DNA of 64,000 nt from PALSA-1006 sp963733265 (lineage in GTDB: Bacteria > Pseudomonadota > Gammaproteobacteria > Burkholderiales > Gallionellaceae). Each line of letters begins with the position of its first letter. Within the stretch, counting starts at the first letter, position 1. Shown piece by piece: positions 52,650-61,962 of this stretch. The stretch spans positions 62,001 through 126,000 of the forward strand of contig CAVTCF010000001.1 of NCBI GenBank assembly GCA_963733265.1. Reading direction: 5' to 3'. The notes beneath the pieces were generated by a model. The model ran no database searches. It saw only the letters and a program-made list of their open reading frames with translations, and had not been told where the DNA came from. The position numbers and the translations under genes are program-made.

Positions 52650-54677
52650 ATGAGTTTCTTCCTAAAAATCCCACCCGCCACGCAAAGCAAACTGACCAAG
52701 CTCGGTATTCACACTGAGTTCGACTTGGTGTTGCACTTGCCGCTGCGCTACGAAGATGAAACGAAAATCACACGGATTGACGATTTGTTGCCGGGAGTTT
52801 CCGTGCAGGTGGAAGGCGAAATTATTCACAATGAAGTCGCCTATCGTCCGCGTCGCAGTTTGATTTGCCAGTTGCAGGACGAAAGTGGTATTTTGTTTTT
52901 GCGCTTTCTGAATTTTTATCCCAGCCAACAAAAGCAACTCGCTATAGGCAAAAAAATTCGCGCTCTGGGGGAGGCGCGTGAAGGCTATTTTGGCATGGAA
53001 ATGGTGCATCCAAAGTGCCATGTTTCAGGTGAGAATTCACCGCTCAAACAGGCGCTCACGCCGGTCTATCCGACTACCGCAGGCTTGCCACAGCCGACCC
53101 TGCGTAAATATATTCTCGCCGCGTTAAACGCGGTGGAGCTGAGCGACACCCTGCCCGCCAACCTATTGCAACAATTGAATTTGCCTACCTTTGATGCAAG
53201 TGTGAATTTGTTGCATAACCCGCCGCCTCAAACAGATGAAGAGGCATTGCTGGCACGTGCTCATCCGGCATGGCGGCGCATCAAGTTCGACGAACTGCTG
53301 GCGCAACAACTCTCCATGCGCGTGCATTACCAAAAACGCCATGACCGCAAGGCGCCGCAATTGCCCATGCGCAATACGCATATTCCTGCGCTGTTGCAGG
53401 CGCTGCCATTTTCACTCACGCGGGCGCAGCAAAAAGTGTTGCGGGAGATTCATCACGATCTGGCACAAGTGCACCCGATGCAGCGCTTGCTGCAAGGAGA
53501 TGTCGGCAGCGGAAAAACAATAGTTGCGGCACTTGCCGCGCTGCAAGCCATTGAGAACGGTTATCAGGTTGCTTTCATGGCACCGACAGAAATTCTGGCG
53601 GAACAACATTATTTGAAACTGCGCGATTGGTTGACGCCGCTGGGAATTACGCCCGTATGGCTGTCAGGCAGTTTGAAGAAAAAGGAAAAGACGGCGGCAG
53701 TCGAACGTATCGCTTTGGGCGAAACGCAGATTGCAGTGGGTACCCATGCGCTGTTTCAAACCTCAGTCGAGTTTAAAAAACTCGGTTTGGTGATTGTGGA
53801 TGAACAACATAAATTCGGCGTGCAGCAGCGTCTGGCACTGCGCGGAAAAGGGAATGAGCCGCATCAACTTATGATGAGTGCCACGCCGATTCCGCGCACT
53901 TTGGCCATGAGTTATTATGCCGATCTTGATGTGTCGGTGATTGACGAATTACCACCGGGGCGCACTCCCATCGTTACAAAACTCATCAATGAAGCGCGCC
54001 GGGAAGAAGTGTTCGAGCGCGTGCGTACAGCTTGCCTGCAAAAGCGCCAGGCATATTGGGTGTGTCCTTTGATTGACGAATCTGAAGCACTGCAATTGCA
54101 AACGGCACTCGAAACCTACGACACGCTGACGCAAATTTTCCCCGAACTAAGCGTTGGGCTGGTTCACGGAAAACTGGACAATGCCGAAAAGGCACGAGTC
54201 ATGGCGGCATTCAAAGCCGGGGAAATTCATTTGCTGGTTGCGACTACCGTAATCGAAGTCGGCGTGGACGTGCCCAATGCCAGCCTGATGGTGATCGAAC
54301 ACGCCGAGCGTATGGGGCTGGCACAACTGCATCAACTGCGCGGACGTGTCGGGCGCGGTGCAGCGGAAAGTTTGTGCGTACTACTGTTTCAACCCCCGTT
54401 GTCTGAATTGGCGCGCGCACGTCTTAAAATTATTTATGAGAACACGGACGGCTTCGAGATTGCGCAACAAGATTTACGTCTGCGCGGCCCGGGCGAATTA
54501 TTGGGCGCGCGGCAAAGCGGCGTTGCTATGCTGCGCTTTGCCGACATTAATGAGGATGCTATTTTATTGGAAACCGCCCGTACCCTAGCCGATGAATTGC
54601 TGCGCGACGCACCGGAAGTGGCGCAAGCTCATTTGCAACGCTGGATGGCAAACAAGCCGGACTTTCTGCATGCGTGA
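52650..54677 (+). CDS. recG: ATP-dependent DNA helicase RecG
   Basis: This 675-residue helicase remodels stalled forks and Holliday junctions. The wedge domain is N-terminal (LTKLGIHTEFDLVLHLP), then Walker A GDVGSGKT, DEQHKFGV box, SATPIPRTLA and motif VI QLRGRVGRG. ATG at 52650 (MSFFLKIPP) is preferred because the upstream extension is translated repeat DNA. Its stop overlaps the ubiC start. Confidence 0.95.
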   Translation: MSFFLKIPPATQSKLTKLGIHTEFDLVLHLPLRYEDETKITRIDDLLPGVSVQVEGEIIHNEVAYRPRRSLICQLQDESGILFLRFLNFYPSQQKQLAIGKKIRALGEAREGYFGMEMVHPKCHVSGENSPLKQALTPVYPTTAGLPQPTLRKYILAALNAVELSDTLPANLLQQLNLPTFDASVNLLHNPPPQTDEEALLARAHPAWRRIKFDELLAQQLSMRVHYQKRHDRKAPQLPMRNTHIPALLQALPFSLTRAQQKVLREIHHDLAQVHPMQRLLQGDVGSGKTIVAALAALQAIENGYQVAFMAPTEILAEQHYLKLRDWLTPLGITPVWLSGSLKKKEKTAAVERIALGETQIAVGTHALFQTSVEFKKLGLVIVDEQHKFGVQQRLALRGKGNEPHQLMMSATPIPRTLAMSYYADLDVSVIDELPPGRTPIVTKLINEARREEVFERVRTACLQKRQAYWVCPLIDESEALQLQTALETYDTLTQIFPELSVGLVHGKLDNAEKARVMAAFKAGEIHLLVATTVIEVGVDVPNASLMVIEHAERMGLAQLHQLRGRVGRGAAESLCVLLFQPPLSELARARLKIIYENTDGFEIAQQDLRLRGPGELLGARQSGVAMLRFADINEDAILLETARTLADELLRDAPEVAQAHLQRWMANKPDFLHA

Positions 54678-55203
54678 TCATTACTGGCAAAGCTTATTAT
54701 CAGGGGCGGCCGATTACACACCGTGGCTGCGCGACCATGGTTCACTCACTCGCCGTATCCGGCAACATTGCGAGGTGTTTTCTGTACGGCCACAGCGTAG
54801 CGGGCTTGCTCGCGTCGCTTACGACGAAGCAGCACTACTTGGATTTCCGGCAGATCGCTACGCATTTTCACGGGAGGTCTTTCTGTGTGCCGATGGTCGG
54901 CCGGTAGTATTCGCGCATAGCACCTGTGCGCGGGTTCACTTGCAGGGCACCTGGCATGCAATGCAGGGTTTGGGTAACCGTTCGCTTGGCACTCTTCTCT
55001 TTACACACCCGCTGGTGAAGCGCCAACCGCTACACTTCAAAGCGTTACAGTCGCATCATGCGTTGTATAAAAGAGCTATTGCGGTGCCGGGGGAGAGACC
55101 GGCAAAACTATGGGCGCGCCGTTCGCTGTTTTATTTGTATGGTGCGCCATTGTTGGTGACCGAAGTTTTTCTACCGGAAATATTGGCGCTTAACAAAAGG
55201 TAA
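54670..55203 (+). CDS. ubiC: chorismate lyase
   Basis: This 177-residue enzyme removes pyruvate from chorismate to give 4-hydroxybenzoate, the ubiquinone ring precursor. It begins MRDHYWQSLLSGAADYTPWL. The family's RREVxL-type segment is FSREVFLCADGRPVVFAHS, followed by GNRSLGTLLF. The ATG overlaps the recG stop by 8 bases. ubiA follows 39 bp later. Confidence 0.9.
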   Translation: MRDHYWQSLLSGAADYTPWLRDHGSLTRRIRQHCEVFSVRPQRSGLARVAYDEAALLGFPADRYAFSREVFLCADGRPVVFAHSTCARVHLQGTWHAMQGLGNRSLGTLLFTHPLVKRQPLHFKALQSHHALYKRAIAVPGERPAKLWARRSLFYLYGAPLLVTEVFLPEILALNKR

Positions 55204-55242
55204 GCTAACGTCAACAAGTTGTTTCACGTTAAAATCCACGCC

Positions 55243-56106
55243 ATGAAAATTTCTGAACGCATTCAGCTTTACGTGCAACTTGCACGTCTGCATCGCCCCA
55301 TCGGTATATTGCTTTTGCTGTGGCCCACGCTGTGGGGAGTTTGGATTGCCGGAAACGGACATCCTGCGTGGAGTATTGTATTTATTTTTACCCTCGGCAC
55401 AGTACTGATGCGTTCGGCGGGCTGCGTCATTAATGATTACGCTGACCGCGATTTCGACAAGCATGTGGAACGTACCAAAGATCGCCCGCTAACCAGCGGA
55501 AAAGTTAGCACACGCGAAGCCTTGTTGTTGGCAGGTGCATTGGCGGTGGTGTCATTCTTGCTCATTTTGCCGTTGAATAAACTAACGCTGCTACTTTCTG
55601 TCCCGGCAGTTTTTCTTGCGGCAAGCTATCCGTTTACAAAACGGTTTTTTGCGATTCCGCAAGCCTATCTCGGCATCGCTTTCGGTTTTGGAATTCCGAT
55701 GGCTTTCGCAGCAACTTTGAACAACGTGCCACCCGTGGCGTGGGTGCTACTGGTCGCTAACATATTCTGGGCTATTGCTTACGATACCGAGTATGCAATG
55801 GTTGATCGGAACGATGACATTCATCTTGGCATTCACTCCTCGGCCTTGTTCTTCGGAAAATTCGATGTCGTGGCGGTGATGCTCTGCTATGGAGTTACCT
55901 TGGCATTATTGGCTGTCGCCGGGTTAATGGCGGGATTGGGGCTGCCCTATTTTTTTGGATTGATTATTGCAGAGGGCATCGCCCTGCATCACTACTCGCT
56001 GATCAAAGACAGAAACCGTGAAAAATGTTTTGCAGCTTTCTTGCATAACAATTGGTTGGGGGCTGCCGTGTTTGTCGGGTTGGTAGTAGACTACTTGCCA
56101 AGATAA
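55243..56106 (+). CDS. ubiA: 4-hydroxybenzoate octaprenyltransferase
   Basis: This 287-residue inner-membrane enzyme has about eight or nine helices and attaches the octaprenyl chain to 4-hydroxybenzoate. The two Asp motifs are NDYADRDFDKHVERTKDRP and YDTEYAMVDRNDD. ATG at 55243 (MKISERIQLYVQLARLH) is preferred over TTG at 55219. UbiC makes its acceptor and IspB its donor. Confidence 0.95.
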   Translation: MKISERIQLYVQLARLHRPIGILLLLWPTLWGVWIAGNGHPAWSIVFIFTLGTVLMRSAGCVINDYADRDFDKHVERTKDRPLTSGKVSTREALLLAGALAVVSFLLILPLNKLTLLLSVPAVFLAASYPFTKRFFAIPQAYLGIAFGFGIPMAFAATLNNVPPVAWVLLVANIFWAIAYDTEYAMVDRNDDIHLGIHSSALFFGKFDVVAVMLCYGVTLALLAVAGLMAGLGLPYFFGLIIAEGIALHHYSLIKDRNREKCFAAFLHNNWLGAAVFVGLVVDYLPR

Positions 56107-56137
56107 TTGTTTTCGGATTCAAAACAACGAACAATGA

Positions 56138-57274
56138 TTACACGGCAAGTTGTTTTGACATTTCATTGCGCTCACCGGCAAAGTCACCCGTAAGAACAAA
56201 TCCTCTGAGTTCATTTAAACCATCAAAAAATCCCAGCTTGATGCCTTTGCCTGTTGCGAGCACTTGCCATGCGCCGACCGCGTCTTTCGCTACAGGAGAA
56301 ACAACAACCGGGTGCGCGGGTGTTTTAACAACCACGGGCATAGCCGGGAATTCTACTTTCGCCATTTCTCCGTTTAATACACGGGCTAAGGTTCGTGCGG
56401 CATGCATAATAGGTAAAACAAATGGCAGCACCTTTCCTTCAATCTCGGCGCAATCCCCCAGCGCAAAAATAGAATTGTCACTGCTGCACAAATGTTCATT
56501 TACAACAATTCCGCGATTAACTGTCAAACCGGATTCGCGGGCAAGCTGAATTCGTGGCCGTAATCCGACGGCAGAAATCACAAGATCGGCCTGCACAGTG
56601 CTGTCATCAGCAAGCGTGAGTAAATACCCCTTAGTCGCTTTGTCCACACATTGCACCGTGGTGCCAAAATGCCAAGTTACACCGAGTAAAGCCAGCGGTT
56701 CAAGCAATAGACTTCCGGCTTGTTGCGGAACCAGGCTGCCCAGCGGATATGCGCCCCTGTCAATAACTGTAACCGCGTAATCCGCCGCCGCCAAGTCATT
56801 GGCGAACTCACAACCGATCAAACCGCCACCCATAATGGCGATAGATTTGGCGTTGCCTAGCGCGTTGCGCAAGCGTGAATAATCAGCAAGGTCATTCACG
56901 GATAATATGTCCTGCCGGGCATCACCTTGAACAGGTATCTGCACCGGATCGGCCCCAAGAGCTAAAACCAGCTTGTCATAGGCTAGCGTGCCGACTGTGG
57001 TGTCGAGTTTTCTTCTGTCCCGATGGACCGCCAACACTTCGGTGTTGGCAAGCAAAGTAATTCCGAGTTGCTGCGCTATTTCAGTTGCAGACGAGATGAC
57101 CAAACTTAGCGGATCCTTCTTTTGCGCAAATGCATTGGATAGCATTGGTTTCGAGTAACTGTCCCCGTTGTCGCGCGTTACTAAAGTAATCGGAGTGTCG
57201 CGGTTTAGCTTTCTTAGTTCGCGCACAATGGCATAGCCTGCAAGGCCGCTACCCAACACAATGATAGGATTCAT
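56138..57274 (-). CDS. rubredoxin-NAD(+) reductase (FAD-dependent)
   Basis: This 378-residue flavoprotein has the FAD motif IVLGSGLAGYAIVRELRK, the NADH motif IMGGGLIGCEFANDL and the distal FAD motif IFALGDCAEIEG. A C-terminal ~60-residue domain is typical of rubredoxin reductases. It passes NADH electrons to the rubredoxin encoded 105 bp upstream, which reduces rubrerythrin. It converges with ubiA. Confidence 0.88.
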   Translation of the reverse strand: MNPIIVLGSGLAGYAIVRELRKLNRDTPITLVTRDNGDSYSKPMLSNAFAQKKDPLSLVISSATEIAQQLGITLLANTEVLAVHRDRRKLDTTVGTLAYDKLVLALGADPVQIPVQGDARQDILSVNDLADYSRLRNALGNAKSIAIMGGGLIGCEFANDLAAADYAVTVIDRGAYPLGSLVPQQAGSLLLEPLALLGVTWHFGTTVQCVDKATKGYLLTLADDSTVQADLVISAVGLRPRIQLARESGLTVNRGIVVNEHLCSSDNSIFALGDCAEIEGKVLPFVLPIMHAARTLARVLNGEMAKVEFPAMPVVVKTPAHPVVVSPVAKDAVGAWQVLATGKGIKLGFFDGLNELRGFVLTGDFAGERNEMSKQLAV

Positions 57275-57379
57275 GAATAATTCCTTTTAAAATTTGGCTT
57301 CGGATGAACTGTCGTCAGGCTCATTAACTGAGCAAAACGTTGCTCATCCGTTGCCTGAAGCTGATTTCAATTTGATTGT

Positions 57380-57544
57380 TCAAACCTCAATCATTTCAAA
57401 ATCTGCCTTCGCCACACCGCAATCGGGACACGCCCATTCATTCGGAATATCCGCCCACGTCGTACCTGGCTTGATCCCTTCATCAGGCATGCCAACCTTT
57501 TCATCGTAAATAAATCCACATACCACACATTGCCAAACTTTCAT
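57380..57544 (-). CDS. rubredoxin
   Basis: 54 residues: MKVWQCVVCGFIYDEKVG at the start, the iron ligands CVVCG and CPDCG, and EWACPDCGVAKADFEM at the end. This small redox protein carries one Fe(Cys)4 centre. The gene lies between rubrerythrin (15 bp) and rubredoxin reductase on the same strand, so the three form an operon. AAGGAGAA precedes the start. Confidence 0.95.
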   Translation of the reverse strand: MKVWQCVVCGFIYDEKVGMPDEGIKPGTTWADIPNEWACPDCGVAKADFEMIEV

Positions 57545-57559
57545 GTCGTTCTCCTTAAT

Positions 57560-58036
57560 TTATCGGGCTGAAATAGTTGCCAAAACTGCACTGTATTGAT
57601 GAGCGTGACGTTCTTCCACTTTTGCCAATGCCGCGAAACGCTTGGCAGCTTTTTCCAGCGTTGCCTTGAATAACTCGGCGTGTTCTTTGGATTCTCCTAT
57701 CTGTTGCTTAATCTCAGTCGTCGCGGCAGCATTCCCTTCCTGTTGGGCTGTTTTCAGGAACCCCGGATACATTTCGGTGTACTCGTAAGTTTCTCCCTCA
57801 ATCGCCATTTGCAAACATTTCTGAGTCGTCATTTCGGTTTTGGGGTAAAGCAAGTCCAGATGTCCCAGTGCGTGCTGTACTTCCTGATTGGCGGTTTCTT
57901 CAAATACGCGTGCTACATCTTCGTCGCCGGCCGCACGCGCCAGTTTGGCAAAATATCGGTATTTGATGTGCGCCATTGATTCGCCGGCAAATGCCGATTC
58001 AAGATTGGCTTTGGTTTTGATTTCTGGAATTTTCAT
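57560..58036 (-). CDS. rubrerythrin without C-terminal rubredoxin domain
   Basis: The 158-residue diiron protein has iron-ligand motifs AFAGESMAHIKY, ETANQEVQHALGHL, AIEGETYEYTEMYP and KVEERHAHQYSAV. Classical rubrerythrins end with a CxxC rubredoxin domain; this one stops where that domain would begin. The separate rubredoxin next door presumably supplies the electrons. It reduces hydrogen peroxide. It is divergent from oxyR. Confidence 0.9.
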   Translation of the reverse strand: MKIPEIKTKANLESAFAGESMAHIKYRYFAKLARAAGDEDVARVFEETANQEVQHALGHLDLLYPKTEMTTQKCLQMAIEGETYEYTEMYPGFLKTAQQEGNAAATTEIKQQIGESKEHAELFKATLEKAAKRFAALAKVEERHAHQYSAVLATISAR

Positions 58037-58168
58037 AATGTTCTCCTGTTCGGTTATTTAATTGCGTGGGTGCTGTCCACGGCTTGCAATTTAAACCTGA
58101 TGGACTGATTAATCTAATTGATTGTTTAAACGCATCTGATTTATTATATAAATCACAGGGAGATGACC

Positions 58169-59074
58169 ATGACGCTTAACGAACTGCGCTTTATTGTTGC
58201 CGTTGCACAAGAACTGAACTTTCGTCGTGCCGCTGAGAAGACGTTTATTAGCCAACCTGCACTGTCACTGGCGATTCAGAAGCTGGAAGAAGAGTTGGGC
58301 TTGAAGATATTCGAACGTGGCAAATCTGAAATTACGGTCACCCCCATCGGTAGTGCCGTTGTCGAGCAAGCCATGCGGGTGCTTGAAGAAGCAGAGCGCA
58401 TTCGTGAAATTTCCACGCAGGGACATAATCAACTCGCAACTCCCTTGCGAATAGGCTTGATCCACAGCGTCGGGCCGTATTTGCTCCCGGATCTTATTCC
58501 GGCTTTGAAAAAGATTGCCCCGGAAATGCCGCTGGAAATTGAAGAGAACATTACAGCCAATCTTGAGGTTTTGCTGCGCAATGGCAAACTTGATGTCATT
58601 GTTGTTGCGCTACCATTCGGCGATGACGGCATTCTGACCCGGGCTTTGTATGACGAACCCTTTGAAGTGGTCGTAAACGTTGAACATCACTGGGCGAAGC
58701 GAAGCAGCATCCGGCCTGCGGAATTGGCTGAAGAGAAAGTACTGTTGCTGGACTCAGGCCACTGCTTTAGCAATCAAGTTGCCGAGGCCTGCCCCAAGAT
58801 TAATCGTAAGGCGCTTGATACGCAACAAGGTACTTCGCTGGAAACTATCCGCAATATGGTCGCTTCAGGCTTGGGGATTACTGTGCTGCCTGCATCGGCA
58901 AATACTGCCCGCTACCGCAGTCAACTTCTGAAAATTATACCTTTTACCAAGCCCGTGCCCTCGCGGCGCATCGCACTAGCCTGGCGTAAAAGTTTTACAC
59001 GCGTACAGGTTGTCGATGCATTGATACAGGCGGTTGTGCGGACTAAAATCGCCGGAATTCACCAACTGCCATAA
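58169..59074 (+). CDS. oxyR: hydrogen-peroxide-sensing regulator OxyR
   Basis: This 301-residue LysR-type regulator has an N-terminal wHTH (MTLNELRFIVAVAQELNF...). The redox cysteines are in DSGHCFSNQVAEACPK, nine residues apart like Cys199/Cys208 of E. coli OxyR. AGGGAG suits the ATG at 58169 better than the ATG two codons earlier. It is divergent from the rubrerythrin operon across ~130 bp, so it probably controls it. Confidence 0.9.
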   Translation: MTLNELRFIVAVAQELNFRRAAEKTFISQPALSLAIQKLEEELGLKIFERGKSEITVTPIGSAVVEQAMRVLEEAERIREISTQGHNQLATPLRIGLIHSVGPYLLPDLIPALKKIAPEMPLEIEENITANLEVLLRNGKLDVIVVALPFGDDGILTRALYDEPFEVVVNVEHHWAKRSSIRPAELAEEKVLLLDSGHCFSNQVAEACPKINRKALDTQQGTSLETIRNMVASGLGITVLPASANTARYRSQLLKIIPFTKPVPSRRIALAWRKSFTRVQVVDALIQAVVRTKIAGIHQLP

Positions 59075-59167
59075 AAGCACGTTCTGGTTTTATATCCTGC
59101 GACTCTTTTTTCGCCTAACGGTGTAACGGCTTAAATTAGTGAAAATAGTAAAAATATTCATCTCACA

Positions 59168-59195
59168 CTTGAAATATAGTGCATGCGCCCCTATT
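59168..59195 (+). promoter_or_regulatory. sigma-32-type heat-shock promoter of groESL
   Basis: CTTGAAA (59168-59174) and CCCCTATT (59188-59195) are separated by 13 bp, close to the sigma-32 consensus CTTGAAA-N13-CCCCATNT. Confidence 0.75.
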
Positions 59196-59196
59196 A

Positions 59197-59223
59197 TTAG
59201 CAGTCGCTGGCATCGAGTGCTAA
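59197..59223. promoter_or_regulatory. CIRCE operator (HrcA-binding)
   Basis: TTAGCAGTC-N9-GAGTGCTAA differs from the consensus TTAGCACTC-N9-GAGTGCTAA at one base. It overlaps the start of the transcript. A hairpin CCAACC-TCTT-GGTTGG (59224-59239) follows in the leader. Confidence 0.9.
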
Positions 59224-59323
59224 CCAACCTCTTGGTTGGTGTTATTTGACTGTTTCGTCAAATTGCTATGATAAACCGTTTGCCGCGCTACTTTTTAGTT
59301 AACTGTTTGTTTAGGAGAAAAGC

Positions 59324-59614
59324 ATGAAGATTCGTCCCTTAAGTGATCGCGTCATCGTTGAGCGTTTGGAAGAAGAACGCAAAACTGCGTCCGGTATTGT
59401 GATTCCAGACGCGGCTACAGAAAAGCCGGATCAAGGCAAAATTGTTGCTGTGGGTAATGGCAAAGTCGGCGATGACGGCAAATTGCGTCCGGTGAGCGTC
59501 AAAGTTGGCGATAAGGTTTTGTTCGGTAAGTACTCCGGTCAGGCTTTCAAGTTGGATGGTAAAGAGCTGCTGACTATGCGTGAAGATGACATCATCGGCG
59601 TGGTTGAAGCGTAA
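59324..59614 (+). CDS. groES: co-chaperonin GroES
   Basis: This 96-residue protein forms the heptameric lid of GroEL. It begins MKIRPLSDRVIVERLEEERK with the mobile loop TASGIVIPDAATEKP and ends EDDIIGVVEA. AGGAGAA precedes the start. It is the first gene of groESL. Confidence 0.97.
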   Translation: MKIRPLSDRVIVERLEEERKTASGIVIPDAATEKPDQGKIVAVGNGKVGDDGKLRPVSVKVGDKVLFGKYSGQAFKLDGKELLTMREDDIIGVVEA

Positions 59615-59662
59615 ATCCGGATTATCTGACTTACCGAATAACTGTTTTCTAGGAGAAATAAC

Positions 59663-61312
59663 ATGGCAGCAAAAGACGTAAAATTTCATGACGCAGCTCG
59701 TGCCAAGATGGTCGTAGGCGTAAACATCCTGGCCGATGCAGTCAAAGTTACCCTCGGTCCTAAAGGCCGCAACGTAGTCTTGGATCGCTCGTATGGTTCC
59801 CCAACCATCACCAAGGACGGCGTTTCTGTCGCCAAAGAAATCGAACTGAAAGACAAGTTCGAAAACATGGGCGCACAAATGGTTAAGGAAGTTGCTTCCA
59901 AGACATCCGATGTTGCAGGTGACGGAACAACAACCGCTACTGTTTTGGCACAATCAATCGTTCAAGAAGGAATGAAGTTCGTAGCCGCAGGCATGAACCC
60001 GATGGACTTGAAGCGCGGTATCGATCAAGCAGTTATCGCAGCCGTTGCTGAACTGAAGAAAATCTCCAAGCCATGTACTACCAGCAAGGAAATTGCGCAA
60101 GTTGGTAGCATTTCGGCCAACTCGGACACGGTAATCGGTGAAAAGATTGCTGCTGCGATGGAAAAGGTTGGCAAAGAAGGCGTCATCACTATTGAAGATG
60201 GCCAAGGTCTGGAAGATGAGTTGGACATCGTTGAAGGTATGCAATTCGACCGTGGCTATTTGTCTCCTTACTTCATTAACAACCAAGACCGTCAAATCGC
60301 AGCGATGGAAAATCCTTTCATCCTGTTGCATGACAAGAAGGTTTCTAACATCCGTGACTTGCTACCGGTACTGGAACAAGTTGCAAAGGCCGGTCGCCCA
60401 TTGCTGATCATCGCTGAAGATGTAGACGGCGAAGCGTTGGCAACTCTGGTAGTCAATAACATCCGTGGCATCTTGAAGACTGTTGCTGTTAAGGCTCCTG
60501 GTTTCGGCGATCGTCGCAAGGCTATGTTGGAAGACATCGCTATTCTGACCGGCGGCACTGTAATTGCTGAGGAAGTCGGCCTGTCATTGGAAAAGACGAC
60601 CCTAGCTGAATTGGGTCAAGCCAAGCGTATCGAAGTTGGCAAAGATAATTCCATCATCATCGATGGCGCTGGCAAGGAAGATGCAATCAAGGCTCGCATC
60701 GGTCAAATTAACAAGCAAGCTGAAGAGTCTACAAGCGACTACGACAAAGAAAAACTGCAAGAACGCAAAGCCAAGCTGGCTGGCGGTGTTGCCGTGATCA
60801 AGGTCGGTGCGGCAACTGAAGTTGAAATGAAAGAAAAGAAGGCGCGCGTTGAAGACGCATTGCATGCAACTCGTGCAGCAGTTGAAGAAGGCATTGTTCC
60901 TGGAGGAGGCGTTGCTTTACTGCGCGCTAAGTCTGCGGTTGCCAGTCTAAAGGGCGTGAACCACGATCAAGACGCTGGTATCACTATCGTCTTGCGTGCG
61001 ATGGAGTCCCCTATCCGTGCTATCACCCTGAATGCAGGCGATGAGCCAAGTGTTGTGGTGAATAAGGTATTGGAAGGCAAGGGCAGCTTTGGCTACAACG
61101 CAGCCTCTGGCGAGTATGGAGACATGCTGGCAATGGGCGTAGTTGACCCGACCAAGGTAACACGTGTTGCATTGCAAAATGCAGCCTCTATTGCGGGCCT
61201 GATGCTGACTACCGCTTGCATGGTAGCTGAGCTGCCAGAAGACAAGCCAGTTGGTGGTGGCATGGGTGGTGGCGATATGGGCGGCATGGGTGGAATGGGC
61301 GGCATGATGTAA
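59663..61312 (+). CDS. groEL: chaperonin GroEL
   Basis: This 549-residue chaperonin has the ATP motif GDGTTTATVLAQSIVQEG (about 86-103), VEEGIVPGGG and the flexible GGM-rich C-terminal tail. It forms two heptameric rings that fold proteins with GroES. Located 48 bp after groES; TAGGAGAAA precedes the start. Confidence 0.98.
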   Translation: MAAKDVKFHDAARAKMVVGVNILADAVKVTLGPKGRNVVLDRSYGSPTITKDGVSVAKEIELKDKFENMGAQMVKEVASKTSDVAGDGTTTATVLAQSIVQEGMKFVAAGMNPMDLKRGIDQAVIAAVAELKKISKPCTTSKEIAQVGSISANSDTVIGEKIAAAMEKVGKEGVITIEDGQGLEDELDIVEGMQFDRGYLSPYFINNQDRQIAAMENPFILLHDKKVSNIRDLLPVLEQVAKAGRPLLIIAEDVDGEALATLVVNNIRGILKTVAVKAPGFGDRRKAMLEDIAILTGGTVIAEEVGLSLEKTTLAELGQAKRIEVGKDNSIIIDGAGKEDAIKARIGQINKQAEESTSDYDKEKLQERKAKLAGGVAVIKVGAATEVEMKEKKARVEDALHATRAAVEEGIVPGGGVALLRAKSAVASLKGVNHDQDAGITIVLRAMESPIRAITLNAGDEPSVVVNKVLEGKGSFGYNAASGEYGDMLAMGVVDPTKVTRVALQNAASIAGLMLTTACMVAELPEDKPVGGGMGGGDMGGMGGMGGMM

Positions 61313-61356
61313 TTGAATTCGGTGCGAGTTCGCTCGCAATGTCTTCATGTAGCACA

Positions 61357-61384
61357 AAAGAACCCCGCGAAAGCGGGGTTCTTT
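61357..61384 (+). terminator. intrinsic terminator of groESL
   Basis: AAAGAACCCCGC and GCGGGGTTCTTT form a 12-bp stem around a GAAA tetraloop, followed by ATTT. A second hairpin with a TTCG loop (TGCGAG/CTCGCA at 61323-61338) lies just before. Confidence 0.9.
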
Positions 61385-61450
61385 ATTTAAACCAAACTTC
61401 CTTGTTTGCTTAAATGGCAAGAGCCGTTATAATGCGCCCCTTCGCAAAAT

Positions 61451-61526
61451 GGCTCGGTAGCTCAGTCGGTAGAGCAGAGGATTGAAAATCCTTGTGTCGG
61501 TGGTTCGATTCCGCCCCGAGCCACCA
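61451..61526 (+). tRNA. tRNA-Phe (GAA anticodon)
   Basis: 76 nt with encoded CCA. GGCTCGG pairs with CCGAGCC in the acceptor arm. The anticodon loop is TTGAAAA with anticodon GAA at 61484-61486. The T arm is GGTGGTTCGATTCCGCC. Confidence 0.95.
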
Positions 61527-61787
61527 GAAGATATAAGGCTTGCAGAGATGCGGGCTTTTTTATTTTCTCTTCATCGTTCCAGCTTGTCACCAATAGGTCA
61601 CCACGCTTTCGGACTATCACTGGCTGTTGTATGCAATCTGCCGAAAGGGGGCGTGGGTATCCTAAATGTAACGCTGGCAAGGCTTGCAGCGCAAAAGATG
61701 AGTTTCACGACATGGCAATGCCTCTCGCTGGAATGCATTCAAAGCAATATAATGAACGCATAGAATGCCTTATTATGAGGTGAGGTT

Positions 61788-61949
61788 ATGGCAATGCTGA
61801 CAGGACACAATCTTCCCGACGACGTGCATTGCGCGTTACAGGTGCAGGCAGATCAACATGGGCGCAGCACCGAGGCCGAACCCCAGCCGGCTGTGCGGGG
61901 ATTGATCGTGTCGCACACGATACGGCCCCCTATGAGGCGGCTAGCGTAA
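61788..61949 (+). pseudogene. FitA/VapB-like antitoxin, truncated and without toxin partner
   Basis: The frame begins MAMLTGHNLPDDVHCALQVQ and continues ADQHGRSTEAEPQPAVRG. The first half matches the FitA ribbon-helix-helix (LTVRNLPDEVHRALRxRAxxHGRSTEAE). After STEAE similarity ends, so the toxin-binding tail is lost. GAGGTGAGG precedes the ATG, a GAATGCATTC palindrome lies near 61731 and TATAAT at 61748-61753. No vapC-type gene follows. Confidence 0.65.
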
Positions 61950-61962
61950 CAGTCATTAATCC

